Below the pieces are notes generated by a model that did no database searches, had not been told where the DNA came from, and saw nothing but the letters and a program-made list of their open reading frames with translations. DNA of 64,000 bases from JAWSVE01 sp033852115 (lineage in GTDB: Bacteria > Pseudomonadota > Gammaproteobacteria > Pseudomonadales > Cellvibrionaceae): NCBI GenBank assembly GCA_033852115.1, contig JAWSVE010000003.1:186001-250000 (forward strand). Direction: 5' to 3'. Below are positions 7,675 through 16,798 of this stretch, in pieces. Every line of letters begins with the position of its first letter. Position 1 is the first letter of the stretch. The position numbers and the translations under genes were made by a program.

Positions 7675-8922
7675 ATGTCGAAGACCTGCATTGTCATTGG
7701 CGCCAGTCACGCCGGATCGCAACTAGCACTTAGCTTACGTCAAGAAGGTTGGGAAGGCCCCATCCTATTAATGGGTGAAGAAAACGTTCTCCCCTATCAA
7801 CGACCACCGCTATCTAAAAGTTTTTTATCCGGTGCTAAAAGCGTCGAAGAACTTTATATTCGCCCAGAAGCACTCTACGAAAAGCAACAAGTCGAGGTTT
7901 TGCTAAATAGCCGCGTTACGCATATCGACGGAGACAATAAGTCTCTTACGTACGTAAAAGACGGTGAAGAAAAAACACTTCAGTACGACAAAATTGCCTT
8001 GTGCACGGGCGCACACCCTCGCCACTTGTCCATTCCCGGATCCGAACTTGCGGGCATACATTATCTCCGGACCTTAAGTGATGTCGAAAAAATACGTAGC
8101 GATTTAGAAACAGTACAAAGCAATAAAAAAATCTTGAACGGTGTCATTGTCGGTGGCGGCTATATAGGTCTAGAGACCGCTGCAATGCTCAATGCAATGG
8201 GTCATCAAATGACTGTTCTGGAGGCAATGCCGCAACTGTTATCTCGCGTTGCTGCACCTGAAATCGGCAAATTTTACAACGATCTACATCAGGCACACGG
8301 CGTTGTTATTAGAACCGAATGCCATGTCAACGGATTTACCGAACACGGTGATAGAGTCGAGGCCGTTGTACTCAGTGATGGATCAAAGATTGACGCCGAT
8401 TTTGTTATCGTCGGAATAGGTGTTCAAGTCAATGGCGAACTCGCGGATCAACTTCAGTTAAAACAAGAAAATGGTATTGTGGTTGATAATTTAATGCACA
8501 CATCCAATGCCGATGTGGTCGCTGCTGGTGACTGCACGCGTTTTCATAACGACACATTTGGTTCACTCCGACTTGAGTCGGTGCCCAATGCCACTGAACA
8601 AGCGAAAACAGCGGCAGCCTCTCTGTGCAATACAGAAAAGCCGTACCACGCTTTACCCTGGTTTTGGTCCGATCAATACGATTGCAAATTACAAATTGCG
8701 GGCATTAGTGCTGGGTATACCGACATCGTCGTTCGTGGGAGTTCGCAGGTGGTAAAAGACGAGAAACCAAGTTTCTCGGTGTTCTATTTTTCGGATGACA
8801 AACTCATTGCAGCCGACTGCATTAACCGGCCAAAAGATTTCATGTTCGCTAAACGTTGGCTAACTGACAAAACAATAATAAATAAAACTACCCTCGCGGA
8901 TGACGACACGCCTTTGAGCTAG
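7675..8922 (+). CDS. FAD-dependent ferredoxin reductase (putidaredoxin/rhodocoxin reductase type)
   Basis: The 415-residue flavoprotein has the N-terminal FAD-binding segment (VIGASHAG, residues 7-14), the NADH-binding GGGYIGLE at about 160-167, the second FAD motif ending in AAGDCTRF, and the WFWSDQYD motif near the C-terminus that marks class I oxygenase-coupled reductases. Such enzymes pass electrons from NADH to a small [2Fe-2S] ferredoxin. The next gene, 41 bases on, is a VanA-like Rieske oxygenase, so this is its probable electron supplier. Normal VanA works with VanB, a different one-piece reductase carrying its own iron-sulfur cluster. No ferredoxin gene is visible nearby. The upstream gap of 129 bases may hold a promoter. 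Confidence 0.88.
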   Translation: MSKTCIVIGASHAGSQLALSLRQEGWEGPILLMGEENVLPYQRPPLSKSFLSGAKSVEELYIRPEALYEKQQVEVLLNSRVTHIDGDNKSLTYVKDGEEKTLQYDKIALCTGAHPRHLSIPGSELAGIHYLRTLSDVEKIRSDLETVQSNKKILNGVIVGGGYIGLETAAMLNAMGHQMTVLEAMPQLLSRVAAPEIGKFYNDLHQAHGVVIRTECHVNGFTEHGDRVEAVVLSDGSKIDADFVIVGIGVQVNGELADQLQLKQENGIVVDNLMHTSNADVVAAGDCTRFHNDTFGSLRLESVPNATEQAKTAAASLCNTEKPYHALPWFWSDQYDCKLQIAGISAGYTDIVVRGSSQVVKDEKPSFSVFYFSDDKLIAADCINRPKDFMFAKRWLTDKTIINKTTLADDDTPLS

Positions 8923-8963
8923 GCGCGCAACCGTCATTCCTCCTCGGTAGCGGAGGACGCTAG

Positions 8964-10019
8964 ATGACCCAGAAAACGTGGCCACTTAACTGTTGGTATG
9001 TCGCCGCTATGGCGGATGAAGTTTCCGACAAGCCCTTTGGTAGAATCGTATGTAATTTACATATCGTCTTCTATCGAAACACGCAAAACCAACCCGTTGC
9101 GCTAGAAGATTTTTGCCCACACCGCGGATTGCCGTTGTCACTAGGTTACATCGAAGGCGATGAAATTGTTTGCGGATACCATGGTATGAAAGTCAGTTGC
9201 CAAGGTAATTGCCACTCGATGCCAGGGCAAGATGTCCGCCGAATGAAAGGGATTAATGCTTACCCCACAGTCGAAAAGTATGGGTTTATCTGGCTATGGC
9301 CCGGTGATCCTACACTTGCCGACCAGACAACAATCCCAGCCCTCGATTGGGCACACGCTGCTGATTGGGCTTACGGGGGCGATTACTATCACATGAAATG
9401 TGATTACCGACTGCTAGTGGACAACTTAATGGATCTTACTCACGAGACCTATGTTCATCGCTCGAGTATTGGACAAAAAGAAATCGAAGAAAATGCGCCA
9501 GAAACCTATCGCGAAGATGGAGAAGTCCGCGTAAAGCGCGATATGTATTCCATTGTGCCACCACCATTTTGGGGAGATGCCCTCGAAGCGAATCAGTTAC
9601 CACGAGATGCCCAATGTGACCGTTGGCAAGTGTGCCGCTTCGTTCCACCTAGCCAAGTCATGATTGATGTTGGTGTAGCGCTTGCAGGTACTGGCGGGCA
9701 AAACGCACCAACAGAAAAACGTGCCGCAGCAATCGTTGTCGACCTCATTACGCCAGAGACAGAAACCACTTGCCATTATTTTTGGGGGATGGCGCGAAAT
9801 TTCAATGTCAATAACCCAGAACTAACTACCACCCTGCGTGAGGCCCAAGGTAAAATCTTTGCTGAAGATCTCGAGGTTCTTGAGGAACAGCAAGCCAGCT
9901 TACTGCGCAATCCTCAGCGGCGATTGATTTCATTAAATGTTGATGCTGGCGGTGTTCACGCGCGTCGAGTCATCGACAAATTGATCCAACAAGAAACAGA
10001 GACACCCAACAATACATAA
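8964..10019 (+). CDS. vanA: VanA-like Rieske oxygenase, probable vanillate O-demethylase
   Basis: The 351-residue protein begins directly with a Rieske domain: Cys51-Pro-His53 and Cys70-x2-His73 bind the [2Fe-2S] cluster. The catalytic domain carries the mononuclear iron site in DNLMDLTHETYVH (His160 and His165, with Asp157 as the likely electron-transfer bridge). This motif and the following SSIGQKEI match vanillate O-demethylase oxygenase subunits. The reaction would release the methoxy carbon of vanillate as formaldehyde and give protocatechuate, which feeds the 4,5-cleavage genes to the left. A strong GGAGG lies before the ATG. Other methoxybenzoates (syringate, veratrate) cannot be excluded as substrates. 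Confidence 0.85.
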   Translation: MTQKTWPLNCWYVAAMADEVSDKPFGRIVCNLHIVFYRNTQNQPVALEDFCPHRGLPLSLGYIEGDEIVCGYHGMKVSCQGNCHSMPGQDVRRMKGINAYPTVEKYGFIWLWPGDPTLADQTTIPALDWAHAADWAYGGDYYHMKCDYRLLVDNLMDLTHETYVHRSSIGQKEIEENAPETYREDGEVRVKRDMYSIVPPPFWGDALEANQLPRDAQCDRWQVCRFVPPSQVMIDVGVALAGTGGQNAPTEKRAAAIVVDLITPETETTCHYFWGMARNFNVNNPELTTTLREAQGKIFAEDLEVLEEQQASLLRNPQRRLISLNVDAGGVHARRVIDKLIQQETETPNNT

Positions 10020-10054
10020 TAACTATCATAAACATTTAGCTATTGGAAAACTCT

Positions 10055-11365
10055 ATGTCCGCAGACGCTAGAACGCTCATCAATCGATCACCCATGCACC
10101 CACTTCAAGTTGTGGTGGTACTAATCACTGTTGGTCTAAATGCATTAGATGGCTTCGATATTGCGTCCATTAGCTTCGCCTCACCCGGTATTAGCGAAGA
10201 ATGGGGAGTCAGTCGAGGAGCGCTTGGGATTGTGCTGTCAATGGAGCTAATCGGCATGTGTGTTGGCTCGATATTACTCGGAGGATTCGCCGATAAATAT
10301 GGTCGCCGCCCGACTATTCTGGGTTGTTTAGTGGTCATGGCGTTTGGCATGATGCTCGCGACCACATCAAAGTCAGTAATTGATCTTTCCATTTGGCGTA
10401 TTGTGACGGGTTTAGGTATCGGCGGTATGCTTGCAGCGACCAACGCAGTCGCAGCTGAATTCTCAAACGATGCGCGCCGCCATTTTTTCGTGTCACTCAT
10501 GGTTATTGGTTATCCAATTGGGATATTCGTCGGTGGCGCAATCATTCGCCCATTACTCGCTGACTATAATTGGCGAACTATTTTTTACTTTGGTGCCTTT
10601 GCTACCGCTCTTTTTATCCCCTTAGTGTATTTCTTTGTTCCTGAATCCATTCACTGGCTTGCACGTAAGCAACCGGTAAACGCGCTTGAGCGTATTAACA
10701 AAACCCTACAGCGATTTAAATTTACGCCAGTAGATTCCGTGCCTGTTCTGACGGAAGAAGCACAGAAGCATTCACTTAGTGAGCTATTTAAAGGTGGGCT
10801 TTTATTTACCACTATCGCCGTAACCGCCGCTTATTTTTTCCATATCACAACCTTTTACTTCATTATTAAATGGACGCCGCAAATTGTTGCCGATATGGGC
10901 TTCCCGCCTGTCACCGCAGGTAGTGTATTAAATTGGTCAACCGTTGGTGGCGCACTCGGCGGTGCACTATTCGGATCACTGACATTTAAATTTGGGCTCA
11001 AGCCTCTGACCTTAGTCGTTCTCGCGTTATCAGTGATTACAATTATTGCCTTTGGCAACAGCCCTAAAGACATTGTCATTTTGTCTGTGCTAGCCGCGAT
11101 AGGAGGCTTCACTACTAACGCTGGCGTGGTTGGTCTATACACGATCTTTGCACACGTTTTCCCAACTCATTTACGCGCTTTTGGAACCGGTTTTGCAATT
11201 GGTGTTGGTCGAGGCGGCGCGGCGCTATCGCCAATCATCGCGGGCTTTTTATTCGAAGCAGGAAAAGGCCTGGCTGTGGTCGCCACAGTGATGGCGCTTG
11301 GGTCGCTATTAGCTGCTATCGTACTCGTATTTTTGAAACTGCGTGCTGCTGTGGAAACTGACTGA
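10055..11365 (+). CDS. Aromatic acid:H+ symporter, MFS (AAHS/PcaK-VanK type)
   Basis: The protein of about 436 residues has twelve predicted membrane segments and the LDGFDIASI motif in the first helix that is diagnostic of the aromatic acid/H+ symporter branch, as well as the GGFADKYGRRP loop between helices 2 and 3. Such permeases import benzoates, protocatechuate, vanillate or hydroxycinnamates with a proton. I used the ATG at 10055, preceded by GGAAAA; a TTG at 10043 is also in frame. It follows the oxygenase by 35 bases, so substrate import and demethylation are probably cotranscribed. A strong terminator follows at 11401. Confidence 0.88.
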   Translation: MSADARTLINRSPMHPLQVVVVLITVGLNALDGFDIASISFASPGISEEWGVSRGALGIVLSMELIGMCVGSILLGGFADKYGRRPTILGCLVVMAFGMMLATTSKSVIDLSIWRIVTGLGIGGMLAATNAVAAEFSNDARRHFFVSLMVIGYPIGIFVGGAIIRPLLADYNWRTIFYFGAFATALFIPLVYFFVPESIHWLARKQPVNALERINKTLQRFKFTPVDSVPVLTEEAQKHSLSELFKGGLLFTTIAVTAAYFFHITTFYFIIKWTPQIVADMGFPPVTAGSVLNWSTVGGALGGALFGSLTFKFGLKPLTLVVLALSVITIIAFGNSPKDIVILSVLAAIGGFTTNAGVVGLYTIFAHVFPTHLRAFGTGFAIGVGRGGAALSPIIAGFLFEAGKGLAVVATVMALGSLLAAIVLVFLKLRAAVETD

Positions 11366-11400
11366 GCTATTTCTGATACTGCCACGAAGATACGTCATAA

Positions 11401-11427
11401 AAAAGCCGTGCTATTAGCGCGGCTTTT
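11401..11427 (+). terminator. Rho-independent terminator after the aromatic transporter
   Basis: AAAAGCCGTGCT, loop ATT, AGCGCGGCTTTT forms a 12-bp stem with one G-T pair, ending in a T-run. It closes the plus-strand run that begins near 4.5 kb and lies between convergent genes, so it may act in both directions. Confidence 0.8.
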
Positions 11428-11467
11428 CTTTTACGGGCTTTTCTTTTACGAGCGTATCTTTTACGGG
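11423..11467. repeat. Three tandem 15-bp units after the terminator
   Basis: The unit CTTTTCTTTTACGGG occurs at 11423-11437 and again with changes at 11438-11452 and 11453-11467. It starts inside the right arm of the terminator stem, so part of the terminator seems to have been duplicated by slippage. No function is implied. Confidence 0.6.
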
Positions 11468-11516
11468 TGTAGTCGTTATCCGAAAGCGGTGTGTCGTTGC
11501 CTCGGATGCGCGCGGT

Positions 11517-13382
11517 TTACTCTAATTTTATCACTACGCAGTCACCCACAAGACCTTCCTCATTGCAGTATAGGCTATCAATGACGTCAGCGCGATTAGA
11601 CTGTATCGCGCTGGCATTTAACGACCCTTTGTCAGTGATTTCATGAGCATCAAGTTCTGGTGCACGCGTTTGCAGTGATATCGCAATCACTTTATTCGAA
11701 CTACCTGTTGCACCCTTAGCTAACTCTTTAAGCAGAGCTGAAAATTTTGCTTTTACATTGTCGTTATTCGCGATATCAACTTCACTTTGAGCGCCCCCGG
11801 CTAATTGCCTGCACACACTATAGTCAGGAAACACCAAAGCTGAGACAGCGGGTTTATCTCGTCCAGCAATCACGACGTCAGCGACAAGGTTGCCAAACTG
11901 ATTAAGAAACTGCGCCCTCAAGGGGCCAGCGCTGACCCATGTCCCTGTATCGAGTTTAAAATCTTCAGAAATACGTCCGTCGAAACTGAAACCTCGATTC
12001 AAATCATTCTTATCGACATAGAGTACAGCATCGCCGGTTCGGTAATAGCCTTCTTCATCAAAGGCGTTTTCAGTTAACTTCGGCTCCCTCCAGTAACCCG
12101 GTGTGACACTATCCCCTTTAAATCGTATCTCTGTTTTACCGCCCGCTGGTACAAGTTTGGCATCAACACCTGAAACAGGTAATCCCAACCAACCGGCGAA
12201 GCCATTGTCTCCTGTCGTGAACAACGCAGAAGGTGCAGTTTCAGTACTCCCTAAACCGGTGACGATTATCACCTTCTCTCCCGTCGTTTTGAGTGACAAT
12301 GCTTCTAGGGCGTCCCATACGGGCTGGGATAAACCTGCACCCGCATAAAACAACATACTCACGTTTTTGAAAAACGACTCACATAATGCATCATCGGTCT
12401 CGAGGTATTTAACCAGCTCTTCATAACCCTTCGGTACATTAAAATACACCGTCGGCGACACTTCTTTTAAATTAGCGACTGTGCTCGCGATACCATTTGG
12501 CGTTGGCTTGCCATTGTCAATATACAATGTCCCGCCATTAAATAGCGTTATCCCAAAATTATGATTACCGCCAAAGGTATGATTCCAAGGTAGCCAGTCT
12601 AGGAGTACTGGCGATACCCCGCCATTTTTATTCTCGTCAATAAATGGCAGTGCCTGCTTTATCATTTGTTGGTTCGCGGCCCACATTTTGTGGGTATTGA
12701 TAACCGCTTTAGGTTTGCCGGTTGATCCAGATGAAAACAAAAACTTCGCAATAGTGTCACCATCTATATTGCCATGAAGCTCGTCAATTGATGGACTGAT
12801 GTCAGTATCTAGAAAATCACTTAACAGGTGTGAAGCTCGATTTTGAAGAAGGTTTTTAGTCACTAGAACATTCACTGAATCATCGGCACTAGCAGCGATA
12901 GCCTTCTCGTAAAGGGAGCCGTCATCGACGAAGATCATTCCCGGCGTTATTAAGTTGAGGCAATGTTTTAGCTTTGAATAATCCGTTGATATAAGCGAAT
13001 ACTGCGGTGACAACGGCGCATAAGGTACACCAATATACATCGCCGCTAACGCAACCAGCGCGTGATCAATACTATTGCCGGACAAAATAGCGACGGGCCG
13101 CTCCGCCGACAAATCTTCAACGGCTAGCCGTGAGGCTATGTGCCTAACCTGATCCAGCGCGGTGCGATAAGACAATTTTCGCCACGGCGTTCCATCACCT
13201 CCGCTCCGTTCAGCAATAAACGTGTGATCTGGTTTTTCACCAGCCCAAAACACCAGACGATCTAACAAGGTGATGGGATATTCGTCCAATGGCGTAGTAT
13301 TGGAAACAATAGTACAACCATCGGCGCGCACAACTTGCTCGCACTGCATTGATCCCAAAACCAAATCACGTGTTGAATTCAT
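11517..13382 (-). CDS. fcs: Feruloyl-CoA synthase (hydroxycinnamate:CoA ligase)
   Basis: The 621-residue ANL-superfamily ligase has the AMP-binding P-loop FSSGSTGKPKAV and the later motifs GLGSTETAPS and GYYRTGDAV. Length and the HKMWAANQQ segment fit bacterial feruloyl-CoA synthases, which activate ferulate, p-coumarate or caffeate with ATP and CoA. I placed the start at 13382 (MNSTRDLV, with AGAGAAG before it). The longer in-frame start at 13481 would overlap the TonB gene's terminator hairpin. The gene follows the TonB receptor on the same strand after that terminator, so it probably has its own promoter between 13383 and 13450. The hydratase-lyase that usually accompanies fcs is absent here. 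Confidence 0.87.
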   Translation of the reverse strand: MNSTRDLVLGSMQCEQVVRADGCTIVSNTTPLDEYPITLLDRLVFWAGEKPDHTFIAERSGGDGTPWRKLSYRTALDQVRHIASRLAVEDLSAERPVAILSGNSIDHALVALAAMYIGVPYAPLSPQYSLISTDYSKLKHCLNLITPGMIFVDDGSLYEKAIAASADDSVNVLVTKNLLQNRASHLLSDFLDTDISPSIDELHGNIDGDTIAKFLFSSGSTGKPKAVINTHKMWAANQQMIKQALPFIDENKNGGVSPVLLDWLPWNHTFGGNHNFGITLFNGGTLYIDNGKPTPNGIASTVANLKEVSPTVYFNVPKGYEELVKYLETDDALCESFFKNVSMLFYAGAGLSQPVWDALEALSLKTTGEKVIIVTGLGSTETAPSALFTTGDNGFAGWLGLPVSGVDAKLVPAGGKTEIRFKGDSVTPGYWREPKLTENAFDEEGYYRTGDAVLYVDKNDLNRGFSFDGRISEDFKLDTGTWVSAGPLRAQFLNQFGNLVADVVIAGRDKPAVSALVFPDYSVCRQLAGGAQSEVDIANNDNVKAKFSALLKELAKGATGSSNKVIAISLQTRAPELDAHEITDKGSLNASAIQSNRADVIDSLYCNEEGLVGDCVVIKLE

Positions 13383-13453
13383 AGTACTTCTCTGGGTTAT
13401 TTCGCTACAAACTTTAGATCTAAAATTGAAGTGTTGTTGGTAAAAATAAAAAA

Positions 13454-13480
13454 TGGCGAGATACACACTGTATCTCGCCA
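13454..13480 (-). terminator. Strong rho-independent terminator of the TonB receptor gene
   Basis: GGCGAGATACA at 13455-13465 pairs perfectly with TGTATCTCGCC at 13469-13479 around a 3-base loop, and one further T-A pair closes the stem. On the minus strand the hairpin is followed by a long T-rich tract, as expected for termination of the receptor transcript before fcs. Confidence 0.88.
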
Positions 13481-13518
13481 AATGGCTCTAACTAAGGTTT
13501 CACTATCATTCGATTCTT

Positions 13519-15822
13519 TTAAAAGTTAAACGTACCGTTGAGATACCAAGTTCTGGGACGTGTGTACACGACTTCCGCATAACCGCTACCAGTAGACAAT
13601 GATGAGTTACCCGCGATCGGATAGGTCTCATCGGTTAAGTTGTCGATACCCAGCACGAACGCCCAGGTATCAGCCTCTTCCGCCAAACGCAAAGAGAAAT
13701 TAACCATTTTTTCCCCGTCGGTTTGCGCCACTTCGTCTGAGTTAGCAGTATCGAAATACTGTTCATCCGTATATGAAACATCTAGCCGAGGAGTTAACGA
13801 CGCGCCACCTAAACCAAAGGTATAAGCAACACCTACGTTTGCTGTAATCTCTGGAGTAAAGGGTAATGAGTTATCGGGCCCCAAGGTCGCTGTAGTTGCT
13901 GGTAAATTTATGGTAGTCACCGATTCAATTTCATCGTCAAGATAACCAATACTTCCTTCAACAATTAAATTCTCGGTTGGAATATAGGTAGTCTCTAGCT
14001 CAACACCTGAAATATTTGCCTCACCTGCATTAAACAACAGCGGCACAATACCAACACGATATGTCAACTGCATATTGGTATAGTCTGTTGAGAATACCGC
14101 TCCATTTAAGCGTAGGTAATCGGTAAGGTCCGATTTAAAGCCTATCTCTAATGTCTCTGCTTCTTCCGATTCAAATGGCACGACGTCTCCACCCGGAGGC
14201 GTTGTATTATAGCGTTGATTAAACCCACCGCTTTTGAAACCTTCTGACCAACTGGCGTAAGTCATCATGCTGTCAGAAATATTCCACTGGACATTAAATG
14301 AGTACGTCATTTTGTCGAAGGTTTCCTTATGCGGTCCATAAGGAACGTTATACGGAGGCGCAGGCACTGCAAAAACTAAGGGATCGGGCACATCAACAGG
14401 AACCAAACCTGCACCGGTAGCAATGATTTTCATTGTTTTAGTTTCATCGGTGTAACGTGCGCCTGCCGTAATTGCGACCACATCAAAAATATTTACCGTC
14501 CATTGCGTAAAGTAAGCAGTACTTTCGTTGTGAAGGTCTGCATCTTGATAATCTACAGGAACCAAACCGGGTGGCAATCCAGGCGGCCCGAAAGGGACCA
14601 ATAGAAAATCGCGAACATTTTCGTCAAAAGAAAATGCACCTACCACACCAGTAAACCATTCATGGGTAAATAATAACTGCAGCTCATGACTTTTTTGATC
14701 GGCCTCACTGCTATATTGCGTGCTCAATATAGTGAGTGCGGTGTTATCTGCGTCCCGCGAGCCGGCCCACTCTAAATCTCGATCTGCAAAGATATATTTC
14801 ATACTTAGGAGGTCTGAAAAGTCCCAATTGGCGTGAAAGGAGTATCCTTGGTTAGTCAGATTACTTTCGGCTTTAGTCGTGCCACCGTTTTTGTACTCAC
14901 CGAGATCCCACGTTTCATTATTTGCACAACGTTGATCGACGATATCGGGGATAAAACCCGGAGCAGCCCCTGGACAACCAGCATCTATACTTCTGCCCCA
15001 AGGGAAAGCGGCGGTTTCATTAATTCCTGCAAATACAAATGGCGACCCATTTTCATCTTCTTTTGAATAGTCACCTCGAATGACAAAATTTAAGTCATCC
15101 GTTGGATCAACATGCAGGGAGCCGTTAACCGTGTAACTGTCAGTGTTGCCTAAGTCAGTACCGTCGAAAATGCGCTCTACATAACCAGATTGTTCACGCC
15201 CTCCAAGTGATACGCGCGCAGCAACGCGATCACTAAACGGTAAATCAACCGCAGCAAAATATTCGACTAGATCATCGTCACCAACACCAAACTTAATGCT
15301 CCCACCAAATTCATCTCCTGGCTTTTGTGTGGTTAACAGAACCGCCCCACCGATTGTATTTCGCCCGAACAAGGTGCCTTGAGGACCACGAAGCACCTGC
15401 ACGTTTGCAATATCGCGAAAATCCATAACGCCGCCAACAGACCGCCCCAAGTAAACATCATCAATGTACATTCCAACACCAGGATCGATACCGCCTGATG
15501 AGTCTGATTGACCAATGCCACGTATAAATACTTGCGCAGCTGAGTTGCTTCCAGATAGCGGGCTGTAGCTCTTAAATTGCAAGTTAGGTGTAACACGACC
15601 TAAATCGTCGGTACCGACGATCATGCGGCGCTCAAGCGCTTCTTCAGTAAATGCAGAAACAGCGACTGGTGTGCTTTGGAGGTTTTCTTCAACTTTACGC
15701 GCGGTCACGACAACTTCTTCTAATACCGATTGCGCGTATGATTGTGCACTAATACCCATAACCCCAGCGATTGCCGTCGATAGAAGTGTCCTTTTGAGTG
15801 TTGTGATCTGCTGATCAGACAT
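13519..15822 (-). CDS. TonB-dependent outer-membrane receptor, probably for lignin-derived aromatics
   Basis: This 767-residue protein has an N-terminal signal peptide ending near SYAQ (about residue 31), a TonB-box-like segment (EEVVVTARK), a plug domain (RGPQGTLFGRNTIGGA) and a long beta-barrel ending in Phe, the usual outer-membrane insertion signal. Such receptors bring large or scarce substrates across the outer membrane using TonB energy. The type with an ARKxEENLQ start is common in marine and sphingomonad aromatic-degradation loci. Its place before fcs, and a palindrome shared with the DUF35 operon, tie it to hydroxycinnamate or lignin-oligomer uptake. That substrate is inferred from context only. 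Confidence 0.88.
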   Translation of the reverse strand: MSDQQITTLKRTLLSTAIAGVMGISAQSYAQSVLEEVVVTARKVEENLQSTPVAVSAFTEEALERRMIVGTDDLGRVTPNLQFKSYSPLSGSNSAAQVFIRGIGQSDSSGGIDPGVGMYIDDVYLGRSVGGVMDFRDIANVQVLRGPQGTLFGRNTIGGAVLLTTQKPGDEFGGSIKFGVGDDDLVEYFAAVDLPFSDRVAARVSLGGREQSGYVERIFDGTDLGNTDSYTVNGSLHVDPTDDLNFVIRGDYSKEDENGSPFVFAGINETAAFPWGRSIDAGCPGAAPGFIPDIVDQRCANNETWDLGEYKNGGTTKAESNLTNQGYSFHANWDFSDLLSMKYIFADRDLEWAGSRDADNTALTILSTQYSSEADQKSHELQLLFTHEWFTGVVGAFSFDENVRDFLLVPFGPPGLPPGLVPVDYQDADLHNESTAYFTQWTVNIFDVVAITAGARYTDETKTMKIIATGAGLVPVDVPDPLVFAVPAPPYNVPYGPHKETFDKMTYSFNVQWNISDSMMTYASWSEGFKSGGFNQRYNTTPPGGDVVPFESEEAETLEIGFKSDLTDYLRLNGAVFSTDYTNMQLTYRVGIVPLLFNAGEANISGVELETTYIPTENLIVEGSIGYLDDEIESVTTINLPATTATLGPDNSLPFTPEITANVGVAYTFGLGGASLTPRLDVSYTDEQYFDTANSDEVAQTDGEKMVNFSLRLAEEADTWAFVLGIDNLTDETYPIAGNSSLSTGSGYAEVVYTRPRTWYLNGTFNF

Positions 15823-16178
15823 AGAGTGTCTCCCGGTTATTATTATATCTATTTGTATGTCTTACATAGTTTTATAGGCAGTAAACCTCAAAACTGGGTA
15901 AGACCAGAAGCCATTTAGGTCGCTTCTATTTTCCACTTCCCAAACGCGACGAAATCGCGTTCAGGCTACAGAGCCTTACAAAACCACAGGAGGTATTTTT
16001 ATTATTCCTACAAGTCGGTTCAACAAGGCAAAGTTATTGGCTCGGCACACGTTAACCGAACCTGATTCTAATATGCTGTTTCCCATACAATGCGGGTTAT
16101 GCGCATATGAATAAAATCATATTTTTATTTTTATAATAATATTTTTGTATAGCTACCCGGGTGTAGCGCATAGCCCTC
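15823..16178. promoter_or_regulatory. Intergenic region with TonB receptor promoter
   Basis: These 356 bases contain no supported gene. The part nearest the receptor start holds the TATGTCTTACATA palindrome described separately. The rest is AT-rich near 16100-16150 and shows no convincing terminator for the MarR gene to its right. Confidence 0.5.
15856..15868. promoter_or_regulatory. Palindrome TATGTCTTACATA, probable MarR operator
   Basis: TATGT and ACATA form an inverted repeat around CTT, 33 bases before the TonB receptor start codon. It differs at one base from the core of the palindrome upstream of the DUF35-thiolase-hydratase-marR operon. Two matching palindromes before genes of one pathway suggest a common repressor, most simply the MarR protein at 16179-16631. 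Confidence 0.62.
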
Positions 16179-16631
16179 TTAAGGCCTCATTAACGATACC
16201 AGCGCTTTGAGTTGCTCCAACTCCTCCCCAGAAAATAGGGCCACATGGCGCTTTTCGTGTTCGAGTACTCGGGCATCCACAATGGCAAATTGCTCTTTGC
16301 CTTTTTCTGTTAAAAACAGCGCTTGCATGCGCCTATCATGAGTGGCTTTGCGGCGTTCAATTAAGTCGGCGACTTGAAGTTTGTCTACGATCGCCATCGT
16401 CGAGGCGCGATCCATTGCGAGTGATTCACCGATTGCGACTTGTGATAACCCCTCGTTGGACGCGACGAGCGCAAACACACTGAACTGGACTGGCGTCATC
16501 CCCACAAAGCTTTGAAAATCGCGGTTGATTATCCGATCCGCCATACGAATCTGGTAGCCCAACTTAGTTTCCAATACCGACATATCGACAACTGATGCTG
16601 CTTCGCTTTTCTTCTTTTCTACTAGCCCCAT
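16179..16631 (-). CDS. MarR-family transcriptional regulator
   Basis: A 150-residue winged-helix protein with the MarR core: helix-turn-helix around QVAIGESLAMDRASTMAIVDKL and the wing with DRRMQALFLTEKG. I chose the ATG at 16631, which has GAGGT just upstream, over the longer frame starting at 16700. It is the last gene of the minus-strand operon that begins with the DUF35 protein, about 170 bases after the hydratase/dehydrogenase gene. MarR regulators such as FerR and CouR repress hydroxycinnamate genes and respond to the CoA thioesters; this gene's position suggests the same job and self-regulation through the operator at 20588. Confidence 0.82.
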   Translation of the reverse strand: MGLVEKKKSEAASVVDMSVLETKLGYQIRMADRIINRDFQSFVGMTPVQFSVFALVASNEGLSQVAIGESLAMDRASTMAIVDKLQVADLIERRKATHDRRMQALFLTEKGKEQFAIVDARVLEHEKRHVALFSGEELEQLKALVSLMRP

Positions 16632-16798
16632 GAATACCTCTACAACTCCATAAGTTACTGCAAAAACAATTGATAGATGGCGGTTATAGTTATTCATCAA
16701 TAGGCTAAATTACCTTTATTAAACCGCCAGATTTCCGAAAATACACGGTATTCCGGCGGCTGTATAGCGCATCACATACCCACCTGGGCCCGTAATGG

